64,000 nucleotides of DNA, from NCBI RefSeq assembly GCF_014650115.1, contig NZ_BMUI01000005.1, positions 1-64,000 of the forward strand, in the 5' to 3' direction. The stretch comes from Streptomyces olivaceoviridis. Lineage in GTDB: Bacteria > Actinomycetota > Actinomycetes > Streptomycetales > Streptomycetaceae. The notes under the pieces are model-generated. The model saw nothing but the letters and a program-made list of their open reading frames with translations, had not been told where the DNA came from and searched no databases. Shown here piece after piece: positions 44,097 through 53,904 of the stretch. The position numbers and the translations under genes are program-made. Within the stretch, counting starts at the first letter, position 1; the number at the start of each line of letters is the position of its first letter.

Positions 44097-44648
44097 TCAG
44101 TCTGCCCCGACACGCATGGTGAAGCTGACTTCGGTAGAGCCGAGTGTTTCGGTCACCCTCCAGCAGCCCGCCGCCGGGAAGGCGATGACCGTCGGCCACC
44201 ACTGCCGGTCACCGTCAGCGGTGGCAAGTCCGCCGGTGCTGCCGCTCACGGAGCCGGGCGCGTCCAGTCGTTCGACTTGGACGCGCGGGGCGCCCTTCTG
44301 GCCCGTCACCCGTCCTCGGGCGTCAAGGGTTATCGAGGCGTACTTCGTACGGTAGCCGTCTTCGGGTTCGTCCGTGCGATCCAGAAGAGACGGTTTGGTC
44401 ACCCATAGGTCGTGGGCGCCGTACCAATCCATGGCCTTGTCAAAGTCGTGCACGGCGGCTGGTACGGAGTCGGAGGGGACCGATGCGGTTTCCTGGCAAG
44501 CTGCGTCCGTCGAGTCGGCGGCATCCGACCGACTTGTTGCAGAGGGTGGCGAAACCGGCTGGCGGGGCGTCGACGTTGAGCAGCCGACGGCCAGCATCAC
44601 CAACGGGCACACCAGGAATGCCGCTGCGCTTTCTGCCCACCCTCGCAT
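44097..44648 (-). CDS. Putative lipoprotein
   Basis: A 183-residue exported lipoprotein with lipobox LAVGC (Cys23), a Ser/Thr/Pro-rich linker to about residue 48, and a C-terminal beta-rich domain ending AAGCWRVTETLGSTEVSFTM. That ending resembles the GCW-x-V-T motif of bacterial lipoproteins that bind small ligands. Two cysteines (Cys51 region and GCW) may pair. It stands alone. Function unknown. Confidence 0.75.
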   Translation of the reverse strand: MRGWAESAAAFLVCPLVMLAVGCSTSTPRQPVSPPSATSRSDAADSTDAACQETASVPSDSVPAAVHDFDKAMDWYGAHDLWVTKPSLLDRTDEPEDGYRTKYASITLDARGRVTGQKGAPRVQVERLDAPGSVSGSTGGLATADGDRQWWPTVIAFPAAGCWRVTETLGSTEVSFTMRVGAD

Positions 44649-45304
44649 GTGTCTCAGTCTTCCACGGCCGTGAGCTCCGGTGAGCCCTTCAACCTGGGTT
44701 GCATTGGTGTGGTGCGTTCACGGAGGAGTTGCCGGCTTCTTGAGGGGCGCCAGGACTGCGGGAGGCGCCTCCCACCGACGGTGGAACGGGCCTGACGAAC
44801 CCTCATGTGTCGTCCACGATGGCGAGGAGAAGCCTCCGCGTCAGCCCGTACCGGATGCCGCAGGGTGTACGGCACCGGTCCAACGGCGGGTGGTGGTCCG
44901 CCACGGTGATCACTCCCTTGTCGCGGGAAGCGTCACCGACCGAACTCCGGCCGGTCAACGGCCGCCGTGCCGGGCCGTACCGGTGCAATGGGTCGCTCAG
45001 GGCACCCAGGACACCCTCGCCACGGAGCCGCGCTGTGAGCGGGGCGTCTTGGCACCGGACTTACCGGATTCGGTGCCGCATCAGCCCATGGCCTCCCCGG
45101 GGTGTCCTCGCGGGAGCGGCTGTCGGGCGGAGTCTTCGTTGCCGGGTGCGTTCGTGCGACACGACGCCGGAGTCAGGGCAACCTGCGACCGCCACGGCAC
45201 CACGGTGCGACGACCGCCGCCCGAGCCCGGACCGGCGATGCGGAGTGGTAGGTCGGATGACGGATGGCCGCGTGCCGGACCTGAGAAAACCTCATGGGGA
45301 CCAC
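44649..45304. other. Gene-free stretch
   Basis: About 650 bp between divergent genes with no convincing coding sequence. Confidence 0.45.
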
Positions 45305-45649
45305 ATGAGTCCCCTCAGGAAGGTATGTCATGCCACAGGAGCGGTTGACCAGCTCCGGTACTTCGTCGACCTGGGCCAGTTGACCCTGGAAGAGCACTTC
45401 GAATCCGACGAACGTATGACCTTCACCGTCGTCGCCGACGGCGGCTTGGTGCCGGACGGCTACGTGGAGACGGTGGCCATCAACGCGGTGGAGATCCGGC
45501 CTGACGTGTTCCTCACATCCTGGAAGGAGGTGTCCGGGGCCACCATCACTCATCTGGAGGACTTCGAGCGCGGTGTGGTCCACTCGCGCATCACCCTGCC
45601 GGACGGCACCCCGTTGGCACTCACCGGCACCATCAAGCCGCTGGACTGA
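45305..45649 (+). CDS. MoaF-like protein
   Basis: A 114-residue soluble protein that resembles the lipocalin-like MoaF fold: [59 protein letters not shown] and a closing strand. The [13 protein letters not shown] pattern is the clearest family mark. TGGGGACC lies just before ATG 45305. Members probably bind small ligands. It stands alone. Confidence 0.7.
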   Translation: MSPLRKVCHATGAVDQLRYFVDLGQLTLEEHFESDERMTFTVVADGGLVPDGYVETVAINAVEIRPDVFLTSWKEVSGATITHLEDFERGVVHSRITLPDGTPLALTGTIKPLD

Positions 45650-45813
45650 CGACTGCGGCGCGTTCGTTCCGCACAGTCGGTCCGACCGGGCGGTTGTCGC
45701 GGCGGGCCGCGGAGGCGTCAGGCGATCGACTGGTTGCCTGACGCCCGCCCGGTCCGTCCGCGACGACGCAGGCCGGTCGCGACGATCGCGTTCGCATGTC
45801 GAGAGGACAGCCC

Positions 45814-46247
45814 ATGTCCACTCCTTTCGATCTCGTCGCGAAGGTTCCTTCCTCCGCGCTCGCCATGCTGACTTCAGCGACGGCGGAAGGCTTGCGCTGC
45901 CTCGGGCGAGCGGTGTCTTCGGCGCCGGCGGCACCGACACCTCGCCCCGGCCGAGCTGGTCGGGCTTCCCCGAGGAGACCCGGAGTTTCGCCGTCACCGT
46001 CCACGACCCCACCGCCCCGACCGGCAGCGGTTTCTGGCACTGGGCCGTCGCCGACATCCCGGCCACGGTCAGCGAGCTGCCCGCCGGGGCCGGCGACGAG
46101 CCGGGTGCCGGACTGCCGGAGAAGGCCTGGCAGCTCGCCAACGACGCCGGCCTGCGGCGGTACGTGGGAGCCGCCCCGCCCGCCGGCAGCGGCGAACACA
46201 TCTACCGGACAGCCTGGCTGAACGGTGCTCGCCGGACCAGGAGGTGA
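45814..46247 (+). pseudogene. Frameshifted YbhB/YbcL-type PEBP protein
   Basis: Joined frames give a phosphatidylethanolamine-binding-protein family member. The start [17 protein letters not shown] is in one frame. After a shift near 45865 it continues [59 protein letters not shown] and [16 protein letters not shown]. The usual last 25 residues (HRYxFxVHAV block) are replaced by unrelated sequence. Both faults argue for a dead gene. Confidence 0.8.
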
Positions 46248-46290
46248 CTTCGATCGGTCAGCCTGCTGTCGGGCTCCGCGGAGCCTACGC

Positions 46291-46497
46291 TCACGTGAAC
46301 CCGTGGCTCCGCTCCGCTTTCGCCACGTGCAGCGTGCAGCTCTGGTACCGCTCGGCTCGCCCGCGCTGTTGCTCCGCGCGGTGCTCGGCGTTGCTCCGCC
46401 ACTGCGCGAGGGCGTCGGCGTCGCGGAGGTACCCGACTGTGATGCCCGGCCCGCCAGGAGCGACCGGCGCCATCCGACTCTGCGCCCACTCCGGCAA
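46291..46497 (-). pseudogene. Remnant of an antibiotic-biosynthesis-monooxygenase-type protein
   Basis: The minus strand encodes the end of an ABM-fold protein: YLRDADALAQWRSNAEHRAE, then QQRGRAERYQSC and a last strand TLHVAKAERSHGF. This is the usual helix-strand ending of the family. The first half of the ferredoxin-like fold is missing, so it is probably a fragment. Confidence 0.6.
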
Positions 46498-46552
46498 CCT
46501 TCGATACCGAAGTCGTCCGAGTCGCCGGGCTCGATGCGCCGGCCCGAGTCGG

Positions 46553-46780
46553 CTATCGCTGGCTCCACCAGACCAAGCCGCTCACGATGGCACTGCCGGA
46601 CGCTGACGCCAGGCCATAGACCAGTCCGTGACTTGCTGTGCGGCCCAGAGACCGCAGACACCGCTGTCGCCTCGTGGGACGTCCAACCTGGGAGGTGGCG
46701 GTTGAAACTGTCGGCTCCCGGCCGGTGCCGGCCGGCGTGGACGCATGGTGGGCATCGCTCGTCGGCTCCGTGAGTCCCAT
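46553..46780 (-). CDS. Small membrane-anchored hypothetical protein
   Basis: A 75-residue protein starting MGLTEPTSDAHHAS behind a good ribosome site (GAGAAGGAAGC). It has a Ser/Thr-rich N-terminus, a basic patch RPTRRQRCLR and a single C-terminal helix GLVYGLASASGSAIVSGLVW ending WSQR, consistent with a tail-anchored topology. No family recognised. Confidence 0.45.
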   Translation of the reverse strand: MGLTEPTSDAHHASTPAGTGREPTVSTATSQVGRPTRRQRCLRSLGRTASHGLVYGLASASGSAIVSGLVWWSQR

Positions 46781-47610
46781 GCTTCCTTCTCCCTTCAATG
46801 AAGCTGCGGGCTGTCCTCGCCGCCCCTGCGAGCTCAGGGTCACGGATACGACGGCGGCTGATCAGGTGGATCGAACAGCATGACGACGTCCGGGCAACGC
46901 CTGAAACAGGTCCTTGCAGAGCGCGGACCAGCACGTTTTCAGTGACGGGGCACGTGTTGTAGGCGCAGCCGCACCGCACGGGCGCACAGCACAGGAACGC
47001 TGGAAAGCCAGGCACGCGTTGTCGGTGAAGCGGACACCGGCGCTGAGGAGGGGCATTGAGTTCGGAGCCGGTGTGTACTTCACCCACCGAGGCATCGAGG
47101 GATGGAGAAGGCGCGAGGTCAGGAGGCAGTCACTTCGGGGTGGTTCGCCGGCGGGCCCGCGCCTCGGCGCAAGATCCCGAATGGAGTCATATCGCGTCCA
47201 TCGAAGGGACGCGATATGACTCGATGACCATGAGGCGATCCGGCTCCTGAAGAAGCAGTGCGAGGGGCAGGCCACCGGACATCTGGAGACGGCGTCGGCC
47301 CGGCAAGGCCGATCCAGCCGTGGGGGGTCAGGGCGAACGATCACCTCGTGGCCGTAAGCGGCTCACGTCGGCTCCGTCACTCGTCCGGCCGTCATCTCGT
47401 TCACCCGGTCCTCAGGCAGTGCGCACCGGCCATCGGGCCGGGGAGAACCGCCTGTCCGGCCGTCACGGCCCACCGACCGGAGGGACCCACCCGCCTTGTT
47501 CGAATTGACGCCGGGCCGCCGCGGCCTCGTACTGAACAGGACGGGCTCCTGGCACAGGTTTCCCCGTCAACTTCCATCATCTGCAACCTCTCCCCTCTCA
47601 GGGAGCCACC
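46781..47610. other. Gene-free stretch with a long inverted repeat
   Basis: About 830 bp without a recognisable gene. It contains the 16-bp inverted repeat at 47184-47222 and the promoter of the metallopeptidase gene. Confidence 0.5.
47184..47222. repeat. 16-bp perfect inverted repeat with 7-nt spacer
   Basis: Left arm GAGTCATATCGCGTCC (47184-47199), spacer ATCGAAG, right arm GGACGCGATATGACTC (47207-47222). It is AT-richer than its surroundings and not next to any gene end. Confidence 0.85.
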
Positions 47611-49041
47611 ATGACGGTGCAGCAACAGACAGCGACTCCTACGGTTCTGGTGTACGAGGACGACCCGGGATTTCCTCCCCGGGTCAACATGCCCGTACCG
47701 CATCCCGTTCCCCAGCTCGACACGCAGCCGTTCCCGACGGCCATCGCGGACGCCGCGCCGCAGCCGGACGGTGCCGGGCCGGGCACCGAGGCGTTCCGCT
47801 ACTGGGTGGCGGCCGATGCCCTCAGCAGGGCCACCCAGACCTGGGGTCCGCTGGTTCCCACCGGAACCCAGTGGCACCCGACGGCCGGCCGCGCCCTCAC
47901 CGCGCACCTCGACGCGGGAGTCGACCTCAACGCCTTCTACGACCGCAAGGGCCTGTGGTTCTTCCGCAGCACGGTGGCAGGGGTCACCGTCGCCGCCTGT
48001 GAGAGCCCCGAGGTCGTCGCGCACGAGACGGGACATGGGGTCCTCGACGCCCTGCGCCCCCAGCTGTTCAACGCCGCGAGCGCGGAGACGGCCGCCCTCC
48101 ACGAAGCCTTCGGCGACATCAGCGCACTGCTGACCTCGCTCCGGCTGGAACCGCTGAGGATCGCGGTACTGGCCGAGACACAGAGCGACCTGGAGCTGTC
48201 CTCACGGGTGTCGAGGATGGCCGAGCAACTGGGCGCCGCGATCCGGCAGGGCCACCCGAACGCGGTCGACCCGGACTGCCTGCGCAACATGGCCAACAGC
48301 TTCTTCTACCGCGACCCGGTGCACCTGCCGCCCAGCGGGCCCGCGAACACGCTGTGCAGCGAGCCGCACTCGTTCTCCCGTGTGTTCAGCGGCGCGTTCC
48401 TGAAGATCCTCGCGGGGATCTTCCGCCAGCAGGACCTACAGGACCAGGCCGGCCTGGCAAAGGCGGCCGAGATCGCGGGACAGCTGCTGGTGGACGCCGT
48501 CGTGGCCGCGCCCGTGGTGTCCGCCTACTACGCGCAGGTCGCGGGTCACATGATCGCCGCGGACCAGCGCCGCAACGGCGGCAGATACGGCTCGCCCCTG
48601 CGCTCGGCGTTCATCCGCCACGGCATCCTCTCCCTGGAGGCCGCCACGGCCATCACCGAGCCGGAGGTGGCTCGCCGGGGCGCCGGGATGACGGACGCGA
48701 CGCCGGGCGGCAGCGAGGAGGAGGGGCTGACGGCCGTCACGGTGCACGGGACGTCGTACGGCGTCACCCAGCCCCTCACCCTGTCCGCCCCGGCGCAGGA
48801 ACGACGTTTCGGCATCGCGAGCTCCGACCCCGCAGGCGGCTCGGTGCGGCCCGCCGACCCCGAGCAGGTCGCCACGTCGTACCTTGAGGACCTCTTCCGG
48901 CGGGGCCGGGTCCACGTGCCCGAGGAGCATCGGACCGCCGTGGCGCTCGTCGACGACAGCCCCTCCCGGCTGAAGACCCACGAGGTCATCCGGAGCACGA
49001 CCGGTGAGGGTCTCGCCCTGGTCCGGCGGTGCTTCGACTGA
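47611..49041 (+). CDS. Thermolysin-like zinc metallopeptidase without signal peptide
   Basis: A 476-residue gluzincin. The zinc site is HETGH (His138, Glu139, His142) with a third ligand candidate Glu165 in ALHEAFGD, 23 residues after the second histidine, as in thermolysin-like (M4/M36) peptidases. GTAYGxT-like C-terminal propeptide features are absent. The N-terminus (TVQQQTATPTVLVYEDDPGF) is not a signal peptide, so the enzyme may be cytosolic or exported another way. The C-terminal 110 residues form an extra charged domain. GGGAGCCACC precedes the ATG. It is convergent with the HAD gene, 12 bp away. Confidence 0.85.
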   Translation: MTVQQQTATPTVLVYEDDPGFPPRVNMPVPHPVPQLDTQPFPTAIADAAPQPDGAGPGTEAFRYWVAADALSRATQTWGPLVPTGTQWHPTAGRALTAHLDAGVDLNAFYDRKGLWFFRSTVAGVTVAACESPEVVAHETGHGVLDALRPQLFNAASAETAALHEAFGDISALLTSLRLEPLRIAVLAETQSDLELSSRVSRMAEQLGAAIRQGHPNAVDPDCLRNMANSFFYRDPVHLPPSGPANTLCSEPHSFSRVFSGAFLKILAGIFRQQDLQDQAGLAKAAEIAGQLLVDAVVAAPVVSAYYAQVAGHMIAADQRRNGGRYGSPLRSAFIRHGILSLEAATAITEPEVARRGAGMTDATPGGSEEEGLTAVTVHGTSYGVTQPLTLSAPAQERRFGIASSDPAGGSVRPADPEQVATSYLEDLFRRGRVHVPEEHRTAVALVDDSPSRLKTHEVIRSTTGEGLALVRRCFD

Positions 49042-49053
49042 GTGTCGGCCGGG

Positions 49054-49827
49054 TCAGCGGAAGCGCAGACGACGGACGGTGAGCCGTCCGTCGTCCTCGC
49101 TCCGGACGACGTGCGTCGTGCGCGGCGTGGGCTCCTCGCCCTCGTACACCGCCTCGCCCCGCGCCAGCAGATCACTGATGAACTTCTCGGACGCCCGGCG
49201 CTCGGCGTCGTCCATCGGTGCGCCGTCCACCAGTTCTTGCAGGTCCACCGGGAAGCCGGCGCGTTCGAGCGCTTCGGCGCCCCGCGTGGTCACCATCGCG
49301 AGCACGAGCCGTTCGGAGACGCTCCGCTCGACAACGGCCTCCGTGTCGTTCACGGCTGTGGTCAGCTCGGGCAGCCCGCGGCCGTCCGGCACCTCGACCC
49401 ACGCCCGGTGCACTGGGCGGTTCTCCGTCGCGGCGCGCGCGAACACCGGGTCGGCCGCCGTGCGCATGCCCGCCTCGCGGGCGAACGCGCGCTCCCGGGC
49501 GTCGTCGCCCACGAAGACGCAGTCGCCGGCCGTGGCCTCCCCCGCGCCGGCGACCGCCCGGTCGAAGATCCCTCGACCGTCCTTCGCCCCCCAGTGCACG
49601 AGTGCCTCGTCCGTGAACCGGCCGGGGAACGTCTCGTGCAGCGCCGCCGCGGCGCGTGACGCGGCGCCGGCGCCCGGTCCGGGGTCGGAGATGATGCCGG
49701 TGCGTACATCGTGGAGTGCGTCGAGCACGGCCATGACGCGCGGTCGGGGGCGCAGTGTCAGAGAACCGTCGGATTCCACACGGGCATCCGCCAGGGTCGC
49801 CCCGACGTCGAAGAAGATCACAGACAT
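49054..49827 (-). CDS. HAD-superfamily protein with altered motif I
   Basis: A 257-residue protein with a HAD-like core in the first 150 residues: motif I FFDVGATLAD (nucleophile Asp7), and motif IV VFVGDDARERAFAREAGM with two acidic residues. Motif I normally reads DxDxT; here the second Asp is Gly9, so ordinary phosphatase activity with acid/base catalysis is doubtful. The C-terminal 100 residues are an extra, unrecognised domain rich in Glu and Arg. ATG 49827 is the start; GGAGGCACTCC lies just upstream. Confidence 0.75.
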   Translation of the reverse strand: MSVIFFDVGATLADARVESDGSLTLRPRPRVMAVLDALHDVRTGIISDPGPGAGAASRAAAALHETFPGRFTDEALVHWGAKDGRGIFDRAVAGAGEATAGDCVFVGDDARERAFAREAGMRTAADPVFARAATENRPVHRAWVEVPDGRGLPELTTAVNDTEAVVERSVSERLVLAMVTTRGAEALERAGFPVDLQELVDGAPMDDAERRASEKFISDLLARGEAVYEGEEPTPRTTHVVRSEDDGRLTVRRLRFR

Positions 49828-50096
49828 GTGGAGTGCCTCCCCACGACGGCCGCCCCCGAGTCGGGTCCACCCGGGTGAGACGTGCTGGAATGTGGCCGGA
49901 GGCCGGGAACGTTCGCCGGGTCGTTCGTTCGGTGGCCCGGTGGCTTCGTGCCGGCCAGGCCGCTCGCCGGCCGCGCAGTTCCTTGCCGCGGTCACCCACC
50001 GGGGAGGAGACGGCCGCCGACGCGATCTGCCGCACCCGTGCACGGGGTGTGCCTCACCCGTCCAGGCCCTATGTCACCGACCGCGTGAGGCCGCCG

Positions 50097-52421
50097 TCAG
50101 CTCCCCGCGGTTTCGGTGCGCCGCTCGTACGCCCATACCGCCAGCTGCGTGCGCGAGGTGAAGCCCAGCTTGCCGAGGATGCGTTCGACGTGGTTCTCCG
50201 CGGTGCGCTGAGCGATCGTCAGGCGCGCCGCGATGTCCTTGTTGGTGAGGCCCTCGGCGACCAGCTCCGCGACCTGGCTCTCGCGCCGCGTCAGCCCCGG
50301 CACCCCGGCCGCGTCGTCCAGTACGTAGGCCATCGCCTCGTCCACGGTGGCGCGCGCGCCGCGGCGGAACTCCCGGTCGAAGCCGGCGGCGGGCAGCGCC
50401 TCCCGTACCGCGGCCTCGAAGCGCACGTGCTGTGCGCGCATGAACGGTGCCGAGCCGAGCCGCCCGCCCACCGACTCCCACAGCATGTGCAGCACGCCCA
50501 GGAGCCGGGCCGCGCGCCGCGGGGCGTCCTGGGTGCTCCACGCGATGACCTCCACGCACATGGCCACGTCCCACCAGTCCTGAAACGGGCGCAGCCGGGC
50601 GATGGCCGCCCTGGCGTTCGCGATCGCGTCGACGGGCGCGTCCGCGCGCCGGGCCAGCAGGGCGCGGGCGAGCAGGGCCATGCCGTGCAGCCATGACTCG
50701 TCGTGCGCGCGGGCAGCCGCCTCGACCTCGTCGCACGCCTCGTCGGCCGCGGCGACGTCACCTCCGTAGGCGTGCGCGATGGCGAACTTGACCCGGCATT
50801 CGAGGGCCGCGTCCAGGCAGCCCTGCGCGCGGAACTCGGCGCTCGCCCGCGCGAACAGCTCTGCGGCGCCGGCGAAGTCCTCGGTCCAGATGGCGAGGAT
50901 CCCGTGGTGGTGCCATACCCACGCCGACTCCCGCCGGTGGCCGCCGCGCCGTGCCGCCGCCTCACACGTGGCGAGCGCGCGCCGCACATCGGCCTCCGGA
51001 TCGCCTTGCAGCATGCCCAGATACGTGTCGGTGACCTGGGCCTGTACGCGGACGGCGGCGCCCGGGCCGGCCGCGTCGTCGCCGTGGTCCTGCGCGTGGT
51101 CGGCGGCGAGCAGCCGCGAGAGCCAGCGGCGGCCCTCGGACAGCAGACCCGCGGTGATCCAGTAGTGCCGGGGTGACACGGCCAGGGCCAGACCGGCCCG
51201 TGCCTGTCCGGGCCGCTCCCGGCAGAACTCCAGGGCGGCACGGAGGTTCGGGTGGTCCAGGCGCAGCCGCGTGAACCAGTCGACCTGCCGGGGACCGAAC
51301 CACTCCTGCCCGGCCCGTGCGGTCAGTTCGGCGTACCGGTCCCGGTGGCGGCGGCGGATCGCGTCGAGCGAGCCGGATGCGGCCAGCCGCTCGTGCCCGT
51401 ACTCCCGTACCGTCTCCAGCATGTGGTAGCGCGCACGCCCGCGCTCATGGCGGCAGTTGACGAGCGACTTGACCACGAGCGCGTCGAGGGTGTCGAGCAG
51501 GGCGGCGGGCGGCAGTTCGGGGTCCGCGCAGACCCGTTCGAGGCTCTCCAGGTCGAAGCCGCCGCGGAACACCGAGGCCCGCGCCCACAGCAGCCGTTCG
51601 CGCTCCGTGCACAGTTCGTGGCTCCAGTCGATCAGCGCGCGCAGGGTGCGCTGCCGGTCGACGGCGACGCGGCTGCCCCCGGTCAGCAGCGCGAACCGGT
51701 CCGTGAGCCGCTCCAGGATCTCGTGCGGCGTCAGGCTCCGGATGCGGGCCGCGGCCAGCTCGATCGCGAAGGGCAGCCCGTCCAGACGGCGTACGAGCTC
51801 GGCGACCGCAGCGGCATCGGACTCGGTCACGGTGAAGCCGGGCAGTACGGCGGCGGCCCGGTCGGCGAACAGCGCGACGGCCGGATTGTCGCTCAGGGCG
51901 CGTACGCCGTGCCCCTGGTCCGCGTCCGGCACCGGCAACGGCTCCACGGGGAAGACCTGTTCGCCCGCGATGCCGAGGGGCTGCCGGCTGGTCGCCAGGA
52001 CGCGCAGCCCGGGGGCGGCCCGCAGCAGCGCGTCGATCAGGCGGGCGCACGCGTCGATCAGGTGCTCGCAGTTGTCCAGGACCAGCAGGGCGCGGCGCTC
52101 GCAGAGCCGGGCGACGAGGGCGGCCGTCGCGTCGGCGCCGGGGCGCCCCGGGTTGGCCACGTCGAGAGTGCCGAGGACGCTCGGTGCGAGCTGCTCGGGG
52201 TCCCGCAGGGCGGCGAGTTCGGCGACGTACACGCCGTCGGGGAAGGCGGAGCGCGTCGCGTTCGCCGCCACGCGCAGCGCCAGCCGGGTCTTGCCCACGC
52301 CGCCGACCCCGCTGAGCGTGACCAGACGCGCGCCGGAGAGCAGCCGTGCGATCCGGGCCGTCTCCGTCCGCCGCCCGATCAGCGACGTCAGTTCGCCGCC
52401 GAGGCCGGCGAACGCCCCCAT
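50097..52421 (-). CDS. Large ATP-binding LuxR-family regulator
   Basis: A 774-residue regulator. An N-terminal NTPase carries the P-loop GVGGVGKT (38-45) and LLVLDNCEHL. A winged-helix region follows (RQRTLRALIDWSHELC, then YHMLETVREYGHERL). Then come TPR-like helices, and a C-terminal LuxR HTH (LTRRESQVAELVAEGLTNKD, then RTAENHVERILGKLGF). This is the architecture of streptomycete AfsR-like NTPases with the DNA-binding domain at the end. AAGGGAG precedes ATG 52421. The frame is open far upstream, but that sequence is not protein-like. Targets and signal are unknown. Confidence 0.92.
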   Translation of the reverse strand: MGAFAGLGGELTSLIGRRTETARIARLLSGARLVTLSGVGGVGKTRLALRVAANATRSAFPDGVYVAELAALRDPEQLAPSVLGTLDVANPGRPGADATAALVARLCERRALLVLDNCEHLIDACARLIDALLRAAPGLRVLATSRQPLGIAGEQVFPVEPLPVPDADQGHGVRALSDNPAVALFADRAAAVLPGFTVTESDAAAVAELVRRLDGLPFAIELAAARIRSLTPHEILERLTDRFALLTGGSRVAVDRQRTLRALIDWSHELCTERERLLWARASVFRGGFDLESLERVCADPELPPAALLDTLDALVVKSLVNCRHERGRARYHMLETVREYGHERLAASGSLDAIRRRHRDRYAELTARAGQEWFGPRQVDWFTRLRLDHPNLRAALEFCRERPGQARAGLALAVSPRHYWITAGLLSEGRRWLSRLLAADHAQDHGDDAAGPGAAVRVQAQVTDTYLGMLQGDPEADVRRALATCEAAARRGGHRRESAWVWHHHGILAIWTEDFAGAAELFARASAEFRAQGCLDAALECRVKFAIAHAYGGDVAAADEACDEVEAAARAHDESWLHGMALLARALLARRADAPVDAIANARAAIARLRPFQDWWDVAMCVEVIAWSTQDAPRRAARLLGVLHMLWESVGGRLGSAPFMRAQHVRFEAAVREALPAAGFDREFRRGARATVDEAMAYVLDDAAGVPGLTRRESQVAELVAEGLTNKDIAARLTIAQRTAENHVERILGKLGFTSRTQLAVWAYERRTETAGS

Positions 52422-52586
52422 GGCTGGCTCCCTTTCCATGAGCGGCCATCTTACGGACGCACCCGGCGGCACCGGCACGGCACGGCACCGTAGCCGCACA
52501 GGAATTGAGTAGTTCTCCCGTTTCCCCGCGCGCCCGCCCGCCGCAGACTCGGCGACGCGGTATCGGACGATCATGCGAGGTGTGCG

Positions 52587-53498
52587 TTGTCGGCAGGCGC
52601 GGTGGCAGGGCGGGAGCGAGCCGGACAGCTGGGAGAGCGGGTGTGGACCTATCAGGGGACCTTCCCCCGCAGGCCCCTGACTCTGCTGGTCCCGCTCGTG
52701 ATCTCGTTCATCGTGTTGTGCACCCTCGCCGGTGACCACTACGACGAGGAGTCCTCGTTCCGCCTCGCGTTCTGGGCGGTGCTCGGGGCGGGCGCGGTGT
52801 GCGTCGCCCTCTGCGTCCGGCACACCCGGATCCGGATCCGTGCGTACGAGCACGGCTTCGAGCTGCGCCGGCCCGGGCGCCGCACGCTGCGGTACACGTG
52901 GCAGGAGATCGCGTCCGTCGCCTCGACCCGGGTGTCCGTCCACTTCAACCTGGGGCACTCGCACGACGTGCTCAAGACCGTGATCCGTCCGTACGCGGGC
53001 GGCCGGATCCGTGTCAGGGGCCTGGACTACGTCAAGGTTCGCGAGGAGTCGGGCTTCTGGCGGATGTTCTCGAGGGCGACCCCCGACACCGGTGAACGCT
53101 TCGTCAAGACCGCGACGCAAGCCGTCGCCGCGGCCCTCGCGCAACGCCGTCTGGACGAGCTCGGCGCGGGCGGCGCCTTCCACTGGGGCGCCTTGACCTT
53201 CACCGATGAGGGCCTGACGCTCGCCCCCTTCCCCGGGGCGGTGCCCTGGTCCCGGATCACCCTCGTCTCCGCCGGCCCGGGCAGCGGCGTCCGGCTCGAT
53301 GTACGGGGGCTGGCGGAGCACATCGGCAGCGGGGCCCTTTCGGCCCGGGCGACGAAGGCCGGCTATCGCACCCAAGGGGACCGGCTGGAGGTGTTCATGC
53401 CCGCCCATCGCCCCGGATCGGACTACTTGGCGCTGGGCATCCTGCTCGCCGGCGGTTCCGCCCTGCGCGGTGAGCGACATGGCGGACGCGAGCGATGA
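52587..53498 (+). CDS. Two-helix membrane protein with PH-like domains
   Basis: About 303 residues. Two membrane helices near the N-terminus (LTLLVPLVISFIVLCTLAG and FWAVLGAGAVCVALCV) are followed by a beta-rich region. It reads like one or two PH-like domains (IRIRAYEHGFELRRPGRRTL, then WGALTFTDEGLTLAP, then PWSRITLVSAG). The start is uncertain: TTG 52587 gives the longest frame, and GTG 52602 is an alternative. It resembles uncharacterised streptomycete membrane proteins. It is divergent from the LuxR regulator, which may control it. Confidence 0.7.
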   Translation: MSAGAVAGRERAGQLGERVWTYQGTFPRRPLTLLVPLVISFIVLCTLAGDHYDEESSFRLAFWAVLGAGAVCVALCVRHTRIRIRAYEHGFELRRPGRRTLRYTWQEIASVASTRVSVHFNLGHSHDVLKTVIRPYAGGRIRVRGLDYVKVREESGFWRMFSRATPDTGERFVKTATQAVAAALAQRRLDELGAGGAFHWGALTFTDEGLTLAPFPGAVPWSRITLVSAGPGSGVRLDVRGLAEHIGSGALSARATKAGYRTQGDRLEVFMPAHRPGSDYLALGILLAGGSALRGERHGGRER

Positions 53499-53904
53499 CG
53501 GAACGTGGGATGCCGGGTGGGCAAGGTGGGCGTCGACGTCGCGCCCTGCTTCGCAGAGCATCCGGCCATGGAACTGCCTATGTGACCTGTGGCAAAGGGT
53601 GATCCGGACCCTGCCCGCCGCGCCGCCGACCGCTCCGGAGCGAGTGTGGCCGTACCCGCCGTTCCGCCCGGCAGGACCATCGGGCCCGCCTCCGGAACGC
53701 AAGGCGGCGCCGCGCCGGCAGCGAGACCACCCGACCCCAGCAGCGCGCGCATCGCGACGCGCGGCCGTCGACGGTGGGCCCACGTTTTCGCCGGGCGCGT
53801 CGCAGACATGGGGCGCGTCTGCCGCCGTACGGCGGCAGACGCCTGACGCGCGCACCATGCCCCGCCAGCCCCGCCCTACCCGCGCACCATGCCCGTCGGT
53901 CGCC
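53499..53904. other. Gap with short direct repeats
   Basis: About 400 bp without a gene. Its right end carries CGCGCACCATGC three times (about 53849, 53880 and 53909). The last two copies are preceded by GCCCTACC, corresponding to extra copies of the MVRG-stop end of the protease-NTPase gene. Confidence 0.55.

Noticed and set aside
52440..53858. Extended N-terminus for the LuxR-type regulator
   Set aside because: The frame stays open upstream, but the sequence is antisense to the membrane-protein gene and a good ribosome site lies at 52421.
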